Source: Hahella ganghwensis DSM 17046 (GTDB lineage: Bacteria; Pseudomonadota; Gammaproteobacteria; Pseudomonadales; Oleiphilaceae). Taken from it: 64,000 nucleotides of DNA. Every line of letters begins with the position of its first letter. The first letter of the stretch is position 1. Positions 27,069 through 35,741 of the stretch are shown here, one piece after another. Position numbers and translations under genes: made by a program. The notes under the pieces were generated by a model. That model was not told where the DNA came from. It saw only the letters and a program-made list of their open reading frames with translations, and did no database searches. The stretch spans positions 1 to 64,000 of the forward strand of contig NZ_AQXX01000139.1 of the NCBI RefSeq assembly GCF_000376785.1, read 5' to 3'.

Positions 27069-27173
27069 GGCGAAGCGAAGGGATTTATGTATGGCACTGA
27101 ACTTGCTCCTAACTCCATAGATGATCGGGACAAAGTCCTGAATGCTGTGAATCATAATTGGGGAGGAGTCATC

Positions 27174-27299
27174 ATGGGAGCATGGTTAACTGAAGTTTTA
27201 GCAATCACCGCTGTTGTATTGGTTGCTGGAACACTTTGTGTGTTGCCGAAGTTATTCCAGGCGCCGGGGGAGCTGGATGTGGGAGGTGATAATGCTTGA
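27174..27299 (+). CDS. Small membrane protein preceding CioA (41 residues)
   Basis: The ATG at 27174 is preceded by GGGGAGGAG 5 bases upstream, one of the best ribosome sites in the window. The product is 41 residues: a short N-terminus, one hydrophobic helix (about residues 7-27, VLAITAVVLVAGTLCVLP) and a polar tail. Its stop overlaps the cioA start by 8 bases, so the two are translationally coupled. Small single-helix subunits such as CydX are known in cytochrome bd oxidases, usually encoded downstream of cydB. This one is placed first. A structural or assembly role is inferred. Confidence 0.65.
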   Translation: MGAWLTEVLAITAVVLVAGTLCVLPKLFQAPGELDVGGDNA

Positions 27300-28665
27300 T
27301 GCCGCGCTACTATCCAGGATTCAGTTCGCCTTTACCATCAGTTATCACATTATTTTTCCTACCATTACCATCGGAATGGCGGTCTACCTTGCGATCATGG
27401 AAGGATTGTGGCTGAAGACCGGACGTAAGGTCTATCTACAACAGGCCAAGTTCTGGCAAAAGCCATTTGCGATTACCTTTGGAATGGGGGTCGTGTCCGG
27501 AGTGGTTCTGTCTTATGAGTTCGGTACAAACTTCAGTCGGTTCTCCGAAATTGTCGGGCCGGTACTGAGTCCTCTGTTGTCCTATGAAGTGCTCACGGCG
27601 TTCTTTCTGGAAGCTGGCTTCCTGGGCATTATGTTGTTTGGGTGGAAGCGGGTATCCCCGAGGGTTCACTTTGCATCTACGCTGATTGTGGCTGTTGGAA
27701 CTTTGTTGTCTGCTTTCTGGATACTGGCGGCCAACTCCTGGATGCACACCCCAGCAGGGTATACGATCGTCGATGGCCAGTTTCATCCTGAGAACTGGAT
27801 GGACATCATTTTCAATCCTTCTTTTCCCTATCGCTATTTTCACATGGTGATTGCGAGTCTGCTGTCTTCATCGCTGCTGATTGCCGGTGTTCATGCTCTT
27901 TACTTATTACGGGGTAAGCACAGGGAATTCGCCAAAGTCGGCCTGTCCTTCGCCATGTGGGTATTGATGGTGGTGGCGCCGGTTCAGATTCTGGTGGGAG
28001 ATCTGCACGGTTTGAATGTCCTTGAAAATCAGCCGGTAAAACTGGCAGCGATGGAGGGAATCTGGGAGACCCATTCCGGGGTTGGTCTGCGCCTGTTTGC
28101 TATCCCGGATCAGGAAAACGCCACCAATCATTATGAAGTTATTCTGCCGAAAGCGGCGAGCCTGATCCTGACCCACGAAGCTGACGGAGAAATTCAGGGA
28201 TTGGATGCTGTTCCGGCAGATGAGCGTCCACCGGTCGGCGTAGTGTTTTTTGGATTTCGCGTGATGGTCGGGCTGGGATTCCTGATGCTGATATTGGGCC
28301 TGTTTGGGGTATATGCGAGGTTACGCGGTCGTCTGTATGACCATCCTATATTACTGCGTTTTGCTGTGGCGATGATTCCTTCCGGGGTTATCGCGACACT
28401 GGCCGGCTGGTATGTTGTGGAGGTCGGGCGACAGCCATGGCTGGTTCAGGGCCTGGTGCGAACAATGGATGTGGTCTCACCCATTCCGGCTGAGCAGGTA
28501 GCGACAAGCCTAACCCTCTTTGTCGTGGTATACACCCTGTTGTTTGGCACTTATCTGTATTTCATGCGCAAGCTGATACGAAAAGGACCCGCAGAAAGCG
28601 TCGGTCAGGATGGCAATGTGTCCACTCCTGAAGACCTGTTACCGGTGACGCTGAATCCCGATTAG
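27292..28665 (+). CDS. cioA: Cytochrome bd-type quinol oxidase subunit I (CIO type)
   Basis: The product has 457 residues from ATG 27292, with GGGAGGTG 4 bases upstream. Family landmarks: FAFTISYHIIFPTITIG (heme ligand His in the first helix), NSWMHTPAGY, GDLHGLNVLENQPVKLAAMEG (quinol site) and EVGRQPWLV. The quinol-binding loop is short, as in the cyanide-insensitive oxidase branch, rather than the long E. coli CydA form. The protein has about nine membrane helices and binds hemes b and d or b-type hemes only. It oxidises quinol and reduces O2 to water without proton pumping. Confidence 0.92.
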   Translation: MLDAALLSRIQFAFTISYHIIFPTITIGMAVYLAIMEGLWLKTGRKVYLQQAKFWQKPFAITFGMGVVSGVVLSYEFGTNFSRFSEIVGPVLSPLLSYEVLTAFFLEAGFLGIMLFGWKRVSPRVHFASTLIVAVGTLLSAFWILAANSWMHTPAGYTIVDGQFHPENWMDIIFNPSFPYRYFHMVIASLLSSSLLIAGVHALYLLRGKHREFAKVGLSFAMWVLMVVAPVQILVGDLHGLNVLENQPVKLAAMEGIWETHSGVGLRLFAIPDQENATNHYEVILPKAASLILTHEADGEIQGLDAVPADERPPVGVVFFGFRVMVGLGFLMLILGLFGVYARLRGRLYDHPILLRFAVAMIPSGVIATLAGWYVVEVGRQPWLVQGLVRTMDVVSPIPAEQVATSLTLFVVVYTLLFGTYLYFMRKLIRKGPAESVGQDGNVSTPEDLLPVTLNPD

Positions 28666-28773
28666 AGTGGGCGAGGTCAACAGCGTCCTGATAAGGGCAG
28701 TGGTTCAGAGACCGGCCACTTTGTGGAGACCGGAAATGTTGCCTATCACAAACCGGAACAGGAGGGTTGAGAA

Positions 28774-29757
28774 ATGGATCTGGCATTGGTTTATCTGCTC
28801 CTGATTGCCTGTGGCGTACTGATGTATGTCCTTCTCGATGGGTTCTCTCTTGGTGTGGGGATTGTGGCTCCCTGGCTGGAGCGGGATGAGGACAAGGCAA
28901 TAGCTGTCAAAAGCCTGTCTCACTTGTGGGACAGCAATCAGACCTGGCTGGTATTTGGTGGCGTCACTCTCTTTGTGGCGTTCCCCAAAGCCTACTCCCT
29001 GGTGCTGTCTCAGTTGTATCTGCCGATTATTTTGATGCTGATAGCGTTGATTTTCCGTGGAGTGGCCTTTGAGTTTTATTTTAAATCCGACACCAGTCGC
29101 TGGTGGTGGAACTTCAGTTTCAGCTTTGGTTCGATTCTGGCAACGTTGAGTCAGGGACTGATTCTCGGCACGCTGGTACAGGGCGGCGCTGAAGTTGGAC
29201 GGCTTGATTGGCTGACTCCTTTTTCGCTGCTGACAGCCTTGAGTCTGTTGTTGGGGTACGGTCTGTTGGGAAGCTGCTGGCTGGTCCGAAAGACCGAGGG
29301 AAGCATGGCCAGGCGAAGCAGGACAATAGCGAGAGCGCTTTTGATCGGTGTCGTGACTTGCCTGGGGATTGTCAGTGTCTGGATGTTGTTGACCCAGGCG
29401 CAGGTGGCAGAACGTTGGCTGACCGTTCCGGGTATATTCATCTTAGCGCCGGTGCCATTGCTGTGTGGCTGGGTGACCAGGTCTCTCTGGCAGAGACTGG
29501 GGGATGAGACTGGTAACGACCTCCATCCTCTGGGTCTGGGAATGGTTCTGTTTCTGTTGTCTTTTATTGGCCTCGTTGCAGGGATGTTTCCCTACATCGT
29601 CCCAGGGCAACTGACGATCTGGCAGGCTTTGGCACCGGAAAGTACGCTGATATTTGCATTGGTTGGGATTGTTGTACTGCTGCCGGTTGTCATTGGATAC
29701 AACATCTACAATTACCGGGTATTTGCAGGGAAGACCCGCATGGAGGATGGATACTGA
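28774..29757 (+). CDS. cioB: Cytochrome bd-type quinol oxidase subunit II (CIO type)
   Basis: The 327-residue, highly hydrophobic product has about eight membrane helices and matches CydB/CioB. It starts MDLALVYLLLIACGVLMYVLLDGFSLGVG, has the conserved WDSNQTWLVFGG segment, and ends PVVIGYNIYNYRVFAGK. It forms the heterodimer with subunit I. A 108-base gap follows cioA. AACAGGAGGGTTGAGAA before the ATG gives a strong ribosome site. Its stop codon overlaps the ATG of the next small gene (TGATG). Confidence 0.92.
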   Translation: MDLALVYLLLIACGVLMYVLLDGFSLGVGIVAPWLERDEDKAIAVKSLSHLWDSNQTWLVFGGVTLFVAFPKAYSLVLSQLYLPIILMLIALIFRGVAFEFYFKSDTSRWWWNFSFSFGSILATLSQGLILGTLVQGGAEVGRLDWLTPFSLLTALSLLLGYGLLGSCWLVRKTEGSMARRSRTIARALLIGVVTCLGIVSVWMLLTQAQVAERWLTVPGIFILAPVPLLCGWVTRSLWQRLGDETGNDLHPLGLGMVLFLLSFIGLVAGMFPYIVPGQLTIWQALAPESTLIFALVGIVVLLPVVIGYNIYNYRVFAGKTRMEDGY

Positions 29758-29909
29758 TGCCCCGTCGAACCAAGGAATCAGACTCTGGCGTAAGCTCTGA
29801 TCATAAGATCAGCTCAGAATGGATCGCGGCAGGAGCGCTATATGCTGGCGGTCTGCTCACTTTATTGATGACGGCCGCCATCCTTCGATGGGGACTGGGG
29901 ATGCTTTGA
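29757..29909 (+). CDS. Small single-helix protein following CioB (50 residues, CydX-like position)
   Basis: The ATG shares its A with the cioB stop codon (TGATG at 29755-29759), a classic coupling arrangement. The 50-residue product has a charged N-terminus (MPRRTKESDSG) and one hydrophobic helix (about residues 22-46, WIAAGALYAGGLLTLLMTAA), ending WGLGML. Size, topology and place match the small accessory subunits of cytochrome bd operons (CydX or DUF2474-type), though the sequence identity to CydX is not obvious. A perfect terminator follows 18 bases later. Confidence 0.7.
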   Translation: MPRRTKESDSGVSSDHKISSEWIAAGALYAGGLLTLLMTAAILRWGLGML

Positions 29910-29927
29910 GGCCCTGTCATTAATATG

Positions 29928-29969
29928 AAAGATATAACAGCCTCGTCTCGAGGCTGTTATATCTTTTGG
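29928..29969 (+). terminator. Intrinsic terminator of the cytochrome bd operon
   Basis: A perfect 18-bp stem (AAAGATATAACAGCCTCG and its exact complement) around a 3-base loop TCT at 29946-29948, ending in TCTTTT. The A-run on the left arm makes it work in both directions. Confidence 0.85.
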
Positions 29970-30171
29970 ACTATGTCGAAATTTGCATATCTCTCAAGGT
30001 TATATTAACGTGGCATTTGTTAATGTTTTGATCGTTGAGCGTCGCAATTCCGATTCAAAACTTATCGTGGAGTTTTTCAACAGACCCAGGGACGCGTAAT
30101 CGATACCAGAGAACCGGAGTCTATCCGGTCGTTCGGTTGTCATATCTACAGATTGCTGATTAGAAGTCGTT

Positions 30172-31047
30172 ATGATGTCTCTATTTATACATCTGCTTGA
30201 AGCTCTGACATTCTGTCTGGTCGCCTTTCTCTTTTACCGCCTTCATAACACCTACAAACAATCCATACTGGAAGACAAACACCACCGCCAGCAGTTTTTT
30301 CAGATATCTGATATTCCCATTACTTCAGCAAATAAAACCGAGCCAACTTCAGAGCCTGACCCAATATTCGATATTCCGGTCATGGAAAGGGAAGTTGGTG
30401 CCATGGTGGATATGGTGCAAGCCACACTGCGCAATCTGGATAATCCTGACCCTGTTCTGGCTGGAAAGGATGAAGAGCGAGGAGAAGATGAAGGGCGCGG
30501 AGAGGATAAGGAAAGCGCGGGCGATAATGCGAAAGTTCAGGTGGCTCCTGAGCGGCTGGTTGATGAACCTGAAACTCTCTCTGCAGCAGATATTTCGGCT
30601 GAAACGTTTGCGCCGGTTAATGGCTCTGAGTTGGACGGCTCCGCTCCTGAGACTACGTATGCCGGTGACGGGAAGGAGGCTGATTCGAATGTCGCGACTT
30701 TCAGCTCGACAGATAATGCGTTGAGTGATTATATCGGTGATTTCTTTGCAGGCTCTGCTAAGCCGGTGGCTGATGATCATCAGGACAGTAGCGTGAGTGG
30801 AGAGGTTATTAATTCTGAGCAGACAGAAGACCTCAGGGACTCCTGGCCATTAACGAGTCAGTCTGACTTATCCGAATTATATGAAGCCTCGATATCTGCT
30901 CGCCAGGAAACGCTTCTATCTTCTGAAGCTCGATTGTCCAATAAGACAGCATCGTCTTCTGAACCAACACAGCCACCTGAAGGTCCGTTTCCGCCAGAAA
31001 CCACTCATCGCCCGAAACCCGGTTCCAGATTTGCGGTTGGGTCATAG
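30172..31047 (+). CDS. Membrane-anchored acidic low-complexity protein
   Basis: The 291-residue product has one N-terminal membrane segment (about residues 5-22) followed by about 265 residues rich in Glu, Asp, Ser and Pro. A short charged repeat appears near 100-120 (EERGEDEGRGEDKESAGD). No cysteine-rich or catalytic motif was seen. It is probably a cytoplasmic-facing disordered tail on a membrane anchor. The ribosome site is weak (AGAAG). I do not recognise a family. Its base pattern is protein-like over the full length, but the conserved function is unclear. Confidence 0.55.
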   Translation: MMSLFIHLLEALTFCLVAFLFYRLHNTYKQSILEDKHHRQQFFQISDIPITSANKTEPTSEPDPIFDIPVMEREVGAMVDMVQATLRNLDNPDPVLAGKDEERGEDEGRGEDKESAGDNAKVQVAPERLVDEPETLSAADISAETFAPVNGSELDGSAPETTYAGDGKEADSNVATFSSTDNALSDYIGDFFAGSAKPVADDHQDSSVSGEVINSEQTEDLRDSWPLTSQSDLSELYEASISARQETLLSSEARLSNKTASSSEPTQPPEGPFPPETTHRPKPGSRFAVGS

Positions 31048-31087
31048 GATCGGTTGAGATTTTGGTATTGCAGCGAAAGCCGCATCT

Positions 31088-31552
31088 TCACAGGCCGCCT
31101 TCAAATCCGAGCTGACGCCAGGCTTCATATGCGACTAGAGCAACCGTATTGGATAAATTCAAGCTGCGGCTGGCCGCTTTCATGGGAATTCTGAGGCACT
31201 GCTCCGTCCCCAGGTCGTCAAGGAAGTTTTGAGGCAACCCTCGGGTTTCCGGGCCAAACACCAACGCATCGTGAGCCTCAAATGCGACCTCGTGATAGTG
31301 ACGTTTACCCCGGGTGGAAAGCGCGAATATCCTATTGGGTTCCTCTGCTGCCAAAAACTCAGGGAAGCTTTGATGTCTTTTCACGGCTGCGTATTCATGG
31401 TAGTCCAAGCCTGCTCTTTGCAGTCGCTTGTCGTCCCAGATAAAACCCAGAGGCTCAATCAGGTGAAGCTGGAATCCGCAATTGGCACACAGCCGGATGA
31501 CATTGCCGGTGTTTGGGGGGATCTCAGGTTGGAACAGGACAATATGCAACAT
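31088..31552 (-). CDS. trmL: tRNA (cytidine(34)-2'-O)-methyltransferase
   Basis: The 154-residue SPOUT-family enzyme has [37 protein letters not shown] and [20 protein letters not shown], the trefoil-knot motifs that bind S-adenosylmethionine. It methylates the ribose of the wobble base 34 in tRNA-Leu isoacceptors. The length equals that of E. coli TrmL. It stands alone here, convergent with the acidic protein gene. Confidence 0.95.
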   Translation of the reverse strand: MLHIVLFQPEIPPNTGNVIRLCANCGFQLHLIEPLGFIWDDKRLQRAGLDYHEYAAVKRHQSFPEFLAAEEPNRIFALSTRGKRHYHEVAFEAHDALVFGPETRGLPQNFLDDLGTEQCLRIPMKAASRSLNLSNTVALVAYEAWRQLGFEGGL

Positions 31553-31778
31553 AGGGACGAAACTGCTTATCTCTCTAAAATGAAATATTCTTGCGAGCTA
31601 TAAATCTACTTGCGAGTCGAAACCAATGAAATGATTCCAAACAAAGCTCAGGAATCAAACCGAACCAGAAAGCCTGGTATTAGTTACCTGCAGCGGCCAA
31701 CTGCCTATTGTTGGCGGTTGGGCAAAGGGATGCAAGCGGGAATGTTCGGGCAATGGGCTCCCAAACCCCCTGTAACTG

Positions 31779-32501
31779 CTATTCCTTCAAAATTTCTGTG
31801 AACAGCTCGGAATGATAAATGTCAAACCAGCCATGGATGTCTTCCAATTTGTCCTCAATCACCATGGGCAGAGCTTTACTGAGAAGGTCCAGTAAAATGA
31901 CGGCATTGACTGAAGAATCTGTTTCCGAGGCTTCGCGGACTCGATTGGCCAGGTGAAGGTTGACCACCTGCAGTTTCTCATAGATGTTTTTTAGCCCTTT
32001 GAGAGCAAGATCCGGCGGATTACCTGAATCCTGAAGATAATATTGCGCAAGCAGGTACATGCCGACAGCCCGGAAGATGGTGTCTTTTTCTGAGGCCAGT
32101 GGAAGATGCTGCCGGCCCATGGGTTTAAAAAACTTCAGGTAGGGGCAGCCGCTGGATGAGAGCAGAAGTCCAATCAGGGAACTGAGGCCTTTTTGCACTG
32201 TGGTGTCGATGGACGTGACTTTTTTGTCAACTCTGACCTCCAGGCTGACCCGATCGAAAGACATCAGGTCGCTGCTGGCTGCGACACAATCAATTAGGCT
32301 CAGGGCGGCAGGGCAATACTCATGCCGATCCCCGTTTAGTGGGCAATGGGAACATTGATGATATTCAAGCCGGGTCCACTCAGGTCCGTCGTGATGTTTT
32401 GGGTCCAGCATTTCGGCAGTTCTGTCATCAAGGCAGAGCCTGAAAGAATTCTCTGAACCGTCCTCGAATCGAAAAATATAACTGATGTTGATATTCGCCA
32501 T
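31779..32501 (-). CDS. Conserved hypothetical with a cysteine cluster, signalling neighbourhood
   Basis: The 240-residue cytoplasmic protein starts MANINISYIFRFEDGSENSF and continues with CSHCPLNGDRHEYCPAA (about residues 51-67), a three-cysteine plus histidine arrangement that could bind a metal. The C-terminal 120 residues are helical. I recall similar proteins beside response regulators, but cannot name the family with certainty. It is the last gene of a minus-strand group with a histidine kinase, CheC and CheY, with a 150-base gap to the kinase. Confidence 0.6.
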   Translation of the reverse strand: MANINISYIFRFEDGSENSFRLCLDDRTAEMLDPKHHDGPEWTRLEYHQCSHCPLNGDRHEYCPAALSLIDCVAASSDLMSFDRVSLEVRVDKKVTSIDTTVQKGLSSLIGLLLSSSGCPYLKFFKPMGRQHLPLASEKDTIFRAVGMYLLAQYYLQDSGNPPDLALKGLKNIYEKLQVVNLHLANRVREASETDSSVNAVILLDLLSKALPMVIEDKLEDIHGWFDIYHSELFTEILKE

Positions 32502-32651
32502 TTTTATATTCCTGGATCAGGCGATGCCTGATATGACGACTGATTATTCAAGTGACCAATGATAATCGTCTTCCTCTTTGGCCTTTCTACGTGGCTTTGC
32601 CATCTGCCTGTCTACGCTGTGCCAGCAGGGGCGATAAGACATCTGAGGAAT

Positions 32652-33947
32652 CTAATCTTCCACCTGTACTGGTTGTAGTATCGGCAACCAAAGCGTAAAG
32701 GTCGTGCCTTCACCGGGTCTGCTGTCCACTTCGATGTGTCCATGATGCTTTTTGATAATGTTATAGGAAACGGATAAGCCCAATCCGGTGCCTTTACCGA
32801 CAGGCTTGGTGGTAAAGAAAGGTTCAAAAATCCGGTTCATGTGCTCCTGGGAGATGCCGCATCCTGAGTCGGCAACGGAGATAAAAATCTGTTGATCCTT
32901 TTGTCCGGTGCTAATGACGATTTTGCCTTTTTTCTCAATAGAATGAGCCGCATTGACCACCAGATTCATGAACACCTGATTGATCTGCGAGGGAATACAC
33001 TCAATCTCCGGGAGATCACCAAAATGCTTCTCCACTTCGGCTTTATATTTGATCTCATTCCAGACCACATTCAACGTGCTTTCCAGGCCCTTGTGGATGC
33101 TCGCCATCTGCCAGTCGGACTCCCCGACATGCGAGAACCCTTTCAGGTCCTCAACAATGCGTTTGATACGCTCAATGCCGTCTTTGGATTCCTTCACCAG
33201 GTTGACCAGGTCTTCTTTCAGGTAATCAAAGTCGTATTTTTCCTTGGCTTGGTTGATAGTCTGTTGTGCTTCCGGGGTACTGTTGCGGCACAACTGGTCT
33301 TCATAAACGTCGATAACGGCCATGAGATCTTCCACCATCAAACCGAGCGAGCCCATGTTGGAGTATACAAAGCCTGTGGGATTGTTGATCTCGTGTGCCA
33401 CACCAGCCGCCAACTGACCGATCGCCGCCATTTTTTCCGATTGAAGCAACTGATTCTGGGCTTCTTCCAGTTTGGTGATCAGTTTTTGTTGCTCCTGCTT
33501 TTCCTTCTCTAGATTGTTCGTCAGGCGTTCCATGGCCAGAGTTTGCTCTGCAACCTCTGTAATGTCCGTAAAAACGATCAGAACTCCCGCCACCTTGCGT
33601 TGTTCGTTGATCAGTGGACTGAAAGTGCAGTTTTGATACATGAATTCCACCTCGCCTGTAATGGGGCGGGTGGTTGGAAATCGAAAGACATACGGGCGTT
33701 TCTTCCAGTCAGTGAACGCCATGTGTTGAAGGGTATATACCGTATCAATTTTCTTTTGAAACCAGCTTTGCGGGATCTCCGGGAAAATATCGTAGATGCT
33801 TCTTCCCAGTACGTCCTCGTGGTCGTGGCCACTGTTCAGCTTCATAAACTGATTCCAGAACTGGATGTCACCTACCTGGTCGACGATTACAATCCCGGTA
33901 TTGAGTTGCTGGATGATGCCTTCGAAAAAGTTGGGTGCCGGAATCAT
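32652..33947 (-). CDS. Cytoplasmic PAS-domain sensor histidine kinase
   Basis: The 431-residue product has an N-terminal PAS domain (about 8-130, GIVIVDQVGDIQFWNQFM). A coiled coil (about 135-170) leads to HisKA with phospho-His in [18 protein letters not shown]. The HATPase has NLVVNAAHSIE and GKGTGLGLSVSYNII. There are no membrane segments. The kinase core closely resembles that of the protein at 37494-39335, including the unusual linker between HisKA and HATPase (LKEDLVNLVKESKDGIERI), so they are paralogues. The CheC and CheY genes lie immediately upstream in the same operon (33978-34952). Confidence 0.92.
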   Translation of the reverse strand: MIPAPNFFEGIIQQLNTGIVIVDQVGDIQFWNQFMKLNSGHDHEDVLGRSIYDIFPEIPQSWFQKKIDTVYTLQHMAFTDWKKRPYVFRFPTTRPITGEVEFMYQNCTFSPLINEQRKVAGVLIVFTDITEVAEQTLAMERLTNNLEKEKQEQQKLITKLEEAQNQLLQSEKMAAIGQLAAGVAHEINNPTGFVYSNMGSLGLMVEDLMAVIDVYEDQLCRNSTPEAQQTINQAKEKYDFDYLKEDLVNLVKESKDGIERIKRIVEDLKGFSHVGESDWQMASIHKGLESTLNVVWNEIKYKAEVEKHFGDLPEIECIPSQINQVFMNLVVNAAHSIEKKGKIVISTGQKDQQIFISVADSGCGISQEHMNRIFEPFFTTKPVGKGTGLGLSVSYNIIKKHHGHIEVDSRPGEGTTFTLWLPILQPVQVED

Positions 33948-33977
33948 GTTTCATCCTTGTTATTTTGCATCTAATGA

Positions 33978-34580
33978 TCAAACGCTATCGATCAGTCTGT
34001 CCACGGCATCGGAAACAGCCTTGATCGATGCATCGGAAATACATATCAAGAGCTCACAGGCAAAAGCATGAGATTCAATCCTGAACTGGATTTCCACCAG
34101 CAGTGCTTTGGAATCCTTCAGGGCTTTCCCTTGCATGAACGCATCCAGTGAGCCCCCTTCAAAGAACAGCCCGGGCGAAGAAAAAGTCGAGGACTCAAGC
34201 TTGAGTTGTTCACAGATTCCTGAAACACAGGCACCAACCAGCAGGTTGGTCAGGTCAAGAATCAGCTCTTCTTTGATCTGCTCTTCTCCTTTGTCCACAT
34301 ATCCCATCAGTTCGGCGAGTTCATTGGCTCCGTTCACGCCGAAAATCACCAGAACTTCGCCTCTGAATGGTCCGATAAACGATTGCCGGGTGGTAATGAC
34401 AGGCTGTTCGGACATTTTCTGATGCGCCTGATGGATATCTTCACTGCTTTTTACCGCGTAGAGCTTGGGAACCGAGAGCACGACAAAGGTTTCGATCAGG
34501 CGAGCAAGCCGGTCTGCGCCTTGGCCCATGGCGATATTGATGATCTCCTGCAGTGCATTAAGCTGATCTCGAGTAAACAT
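33978..34580 (-). CDS. CheC-family chemotaxis phosphatase
   Basis: The 200-residue product starts LNALQEIINIAMGQGADRLA, which carries the ExxN phosphatase motif (E and N in LQEIINIAMG). A second, degenerate copy LDLTNLLVGACVSGI has Asp in place of Glu. CheC/CheX/FliY proteins dephosphorylate CheY-type regulators. It sits between a CheY-like regulator (3 bases upstream) and a kinase, making a compact kinase-regulator-phosphatase module. CheD, the usual CheC partner, is absent. Confidence 0.8.
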   Translation of the reverse strand: MFTRDQLNALQEIINIAMGQGADRLARLIETFVVLSVPKLYAVKSSEDIHQAHQKMSEQPVITTRQSFIGPFRGEVLVIFGVNGANELAELMGYVDKGEEQIKEELILDLTNLLVGACVSGICEQLKLESSTFSSPGLFFEGGSLDAFMQGKALKDSKALLVEIQFRIESHAFACELLICISDASIKAVSDAVDRLIDSV

Positions 34581-34583
34581 GCT

Positions 34584-34952
34584 TTATAGCAAACCTATCT
34601 CATGGATTCGCTTGCGGAGTATATCTGTTGTGACAGGTTTGCCGATGAAACTGGCAGCACCCAGGGCTTTGACTCTCTGCTGGGCTTCGGGCTGAATGTC
34701 CGCGCTGATCACTATTACGATGGTATTGGCATCGATCTCCTTTAATGACTTGAGTACCGTGTATCCGTCCATTTCCGGCATGGTGAGATCCAGAAACATG
34801 ACATCAGCCTTGCCGGAATAGTATGCGTCCAAAGCTTCCTTGCCATTCCTGGCAAAAGTGATCTCCACATCCTTTAATGTCGACGGCAAAGCTTTCATGA
34901 CCATTTTCCTGGAAAGTGATGAGTCGTCAGCAATAACAATATGCATGGTCAT
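34584..34952 (-). CDS. Single-domain CheY-like response regulator
   Basis: The product has 122 residues from ATG 34952, with GGGAGGA 5 bases upstream. It has the receiver landmarks IADDSS (acidic pair), FLDLTMPEMDGY (phospho-Asp), VISAD (switch) and GKPVT (conserved Lys). It has no output domain. It lies first in the operon with CheC and a PAS kinase; the likely circuit is kinase to this protein, reset by CheC. The partner that it controls is unknown. Confidence 0.9.
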   Translation of the reverse strand: MTMHIVIADDSSLSRKMVMKALPSTLKDVEITFARNGKEALDAYYSGKADVMFLDLTMPEMDGYTVLKSLKEIDANTIVIVISADIQPEAQQRVKALGAASFIGKPVTTDILRKRIHEIGLL

Positions 34953-35164
34953 AGATGTCCTCCCTACATCGTCCTGACTAATTAGTATAGACAAGAGTTA
35001 CGGATTCGTTGATAGGGTGTGGTCCATGTCATCGCCACGTACCTGAAATATCCAGGAGTGCGGTTAGTTAGGTTGCAGTATCCGATTTCGGGCGTTATAC
35101 AATATGAAGGTTATTCCGGGGCTCACGGACAAATCAGGAAGCCACGATTGAAGGAGGAACGGAT

Positions 35165-35593
35165 ATGGGGGCTGGTACGCAAGCGGACGAATCACTGATG
35201 GTTGGATTGAGGAGCCTGGCTGAGGTCGCGTTTCCCAAGCGCTGTGTTTGTTGCGGCCGGGTTTATGAGACCCTGGAAGAGTTCGTGAGTCAGACCACAC
35301 CCTGCGGTACTTCTGGTAGCGGTTTGCGTGAGGTGACCGAAGAAGACGGTGAAGTGATTCTGGAGTTATTCCGTAATTGTGTTTGTGGATCGTCACTGAT
35401 GGAATTTTGTGGAGACCGTCGCAGTCAGTCTGAAAGCGCGGCAAAACTTCGGGAGAGGTTCGAGAAGTTGGTGATGGCCCTGGAAAGCAAGGGAGTGAAT
35501 CCTGATGTGGCAAGAGTCGAACTGCGTAAAGTGGTGAATGGACAGCAGTCTGAGTTATTGGCCACATATTTAAAGGATGTGACTGATATCTGA
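35165..35593 (+). CDS. Conserved hypothetical with cysteine pairs
   Basis: The 142-residue cytoplasmic protein has CVCCGRVY (about residues 27-34), TTPCG and CVCGSSLMEFCGD (about residues 76-88). This arrangement could form a zinc or iron-sulfur site. The rest is helical (KLRERFEKLVMALESKGV). AAGGAGG lies before the ATG. It faces away from the CheY operon and precedes the response regulator run by about 150 bases, so a role in that signalling locus is possible but not shown. Confidence 0.6.
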   Translation: MGAGTQADESLMVGLRSLAEVAFPKRCVCCGRVYETLEEFVSQTTPCGTSGSGLREVTEEDGEVILELFRNCVCGSSLMEFCGDRRSQSESAAKLRERFEKLVMALESKGVNPDVARVELRKVVNGQQSELLATYLKDVTDI

Positions 35594-35741
35594 TCAATTT
35601 TGTTGCAGTCATTCGGCGGCCAACTACACTAAAGTAAGAACAGCTTTTTATCTTTAGACACAGGCAAGGGATTGATTGATTTGTTAAATGGATAAGCGTC
35701 TCAAGGTGAATTAATCAGGGAACCCCTAACAAGGTTTACGA

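Noticed and set aside
26904-27173. Longer in-frame reading of the 41-residue gene back to 26904
   Set aside because: The added part only translates the tandem repeat of the kinase leader and lacks a ribosome site. The strong GGGGAGGAG before 27174 marks the real start.
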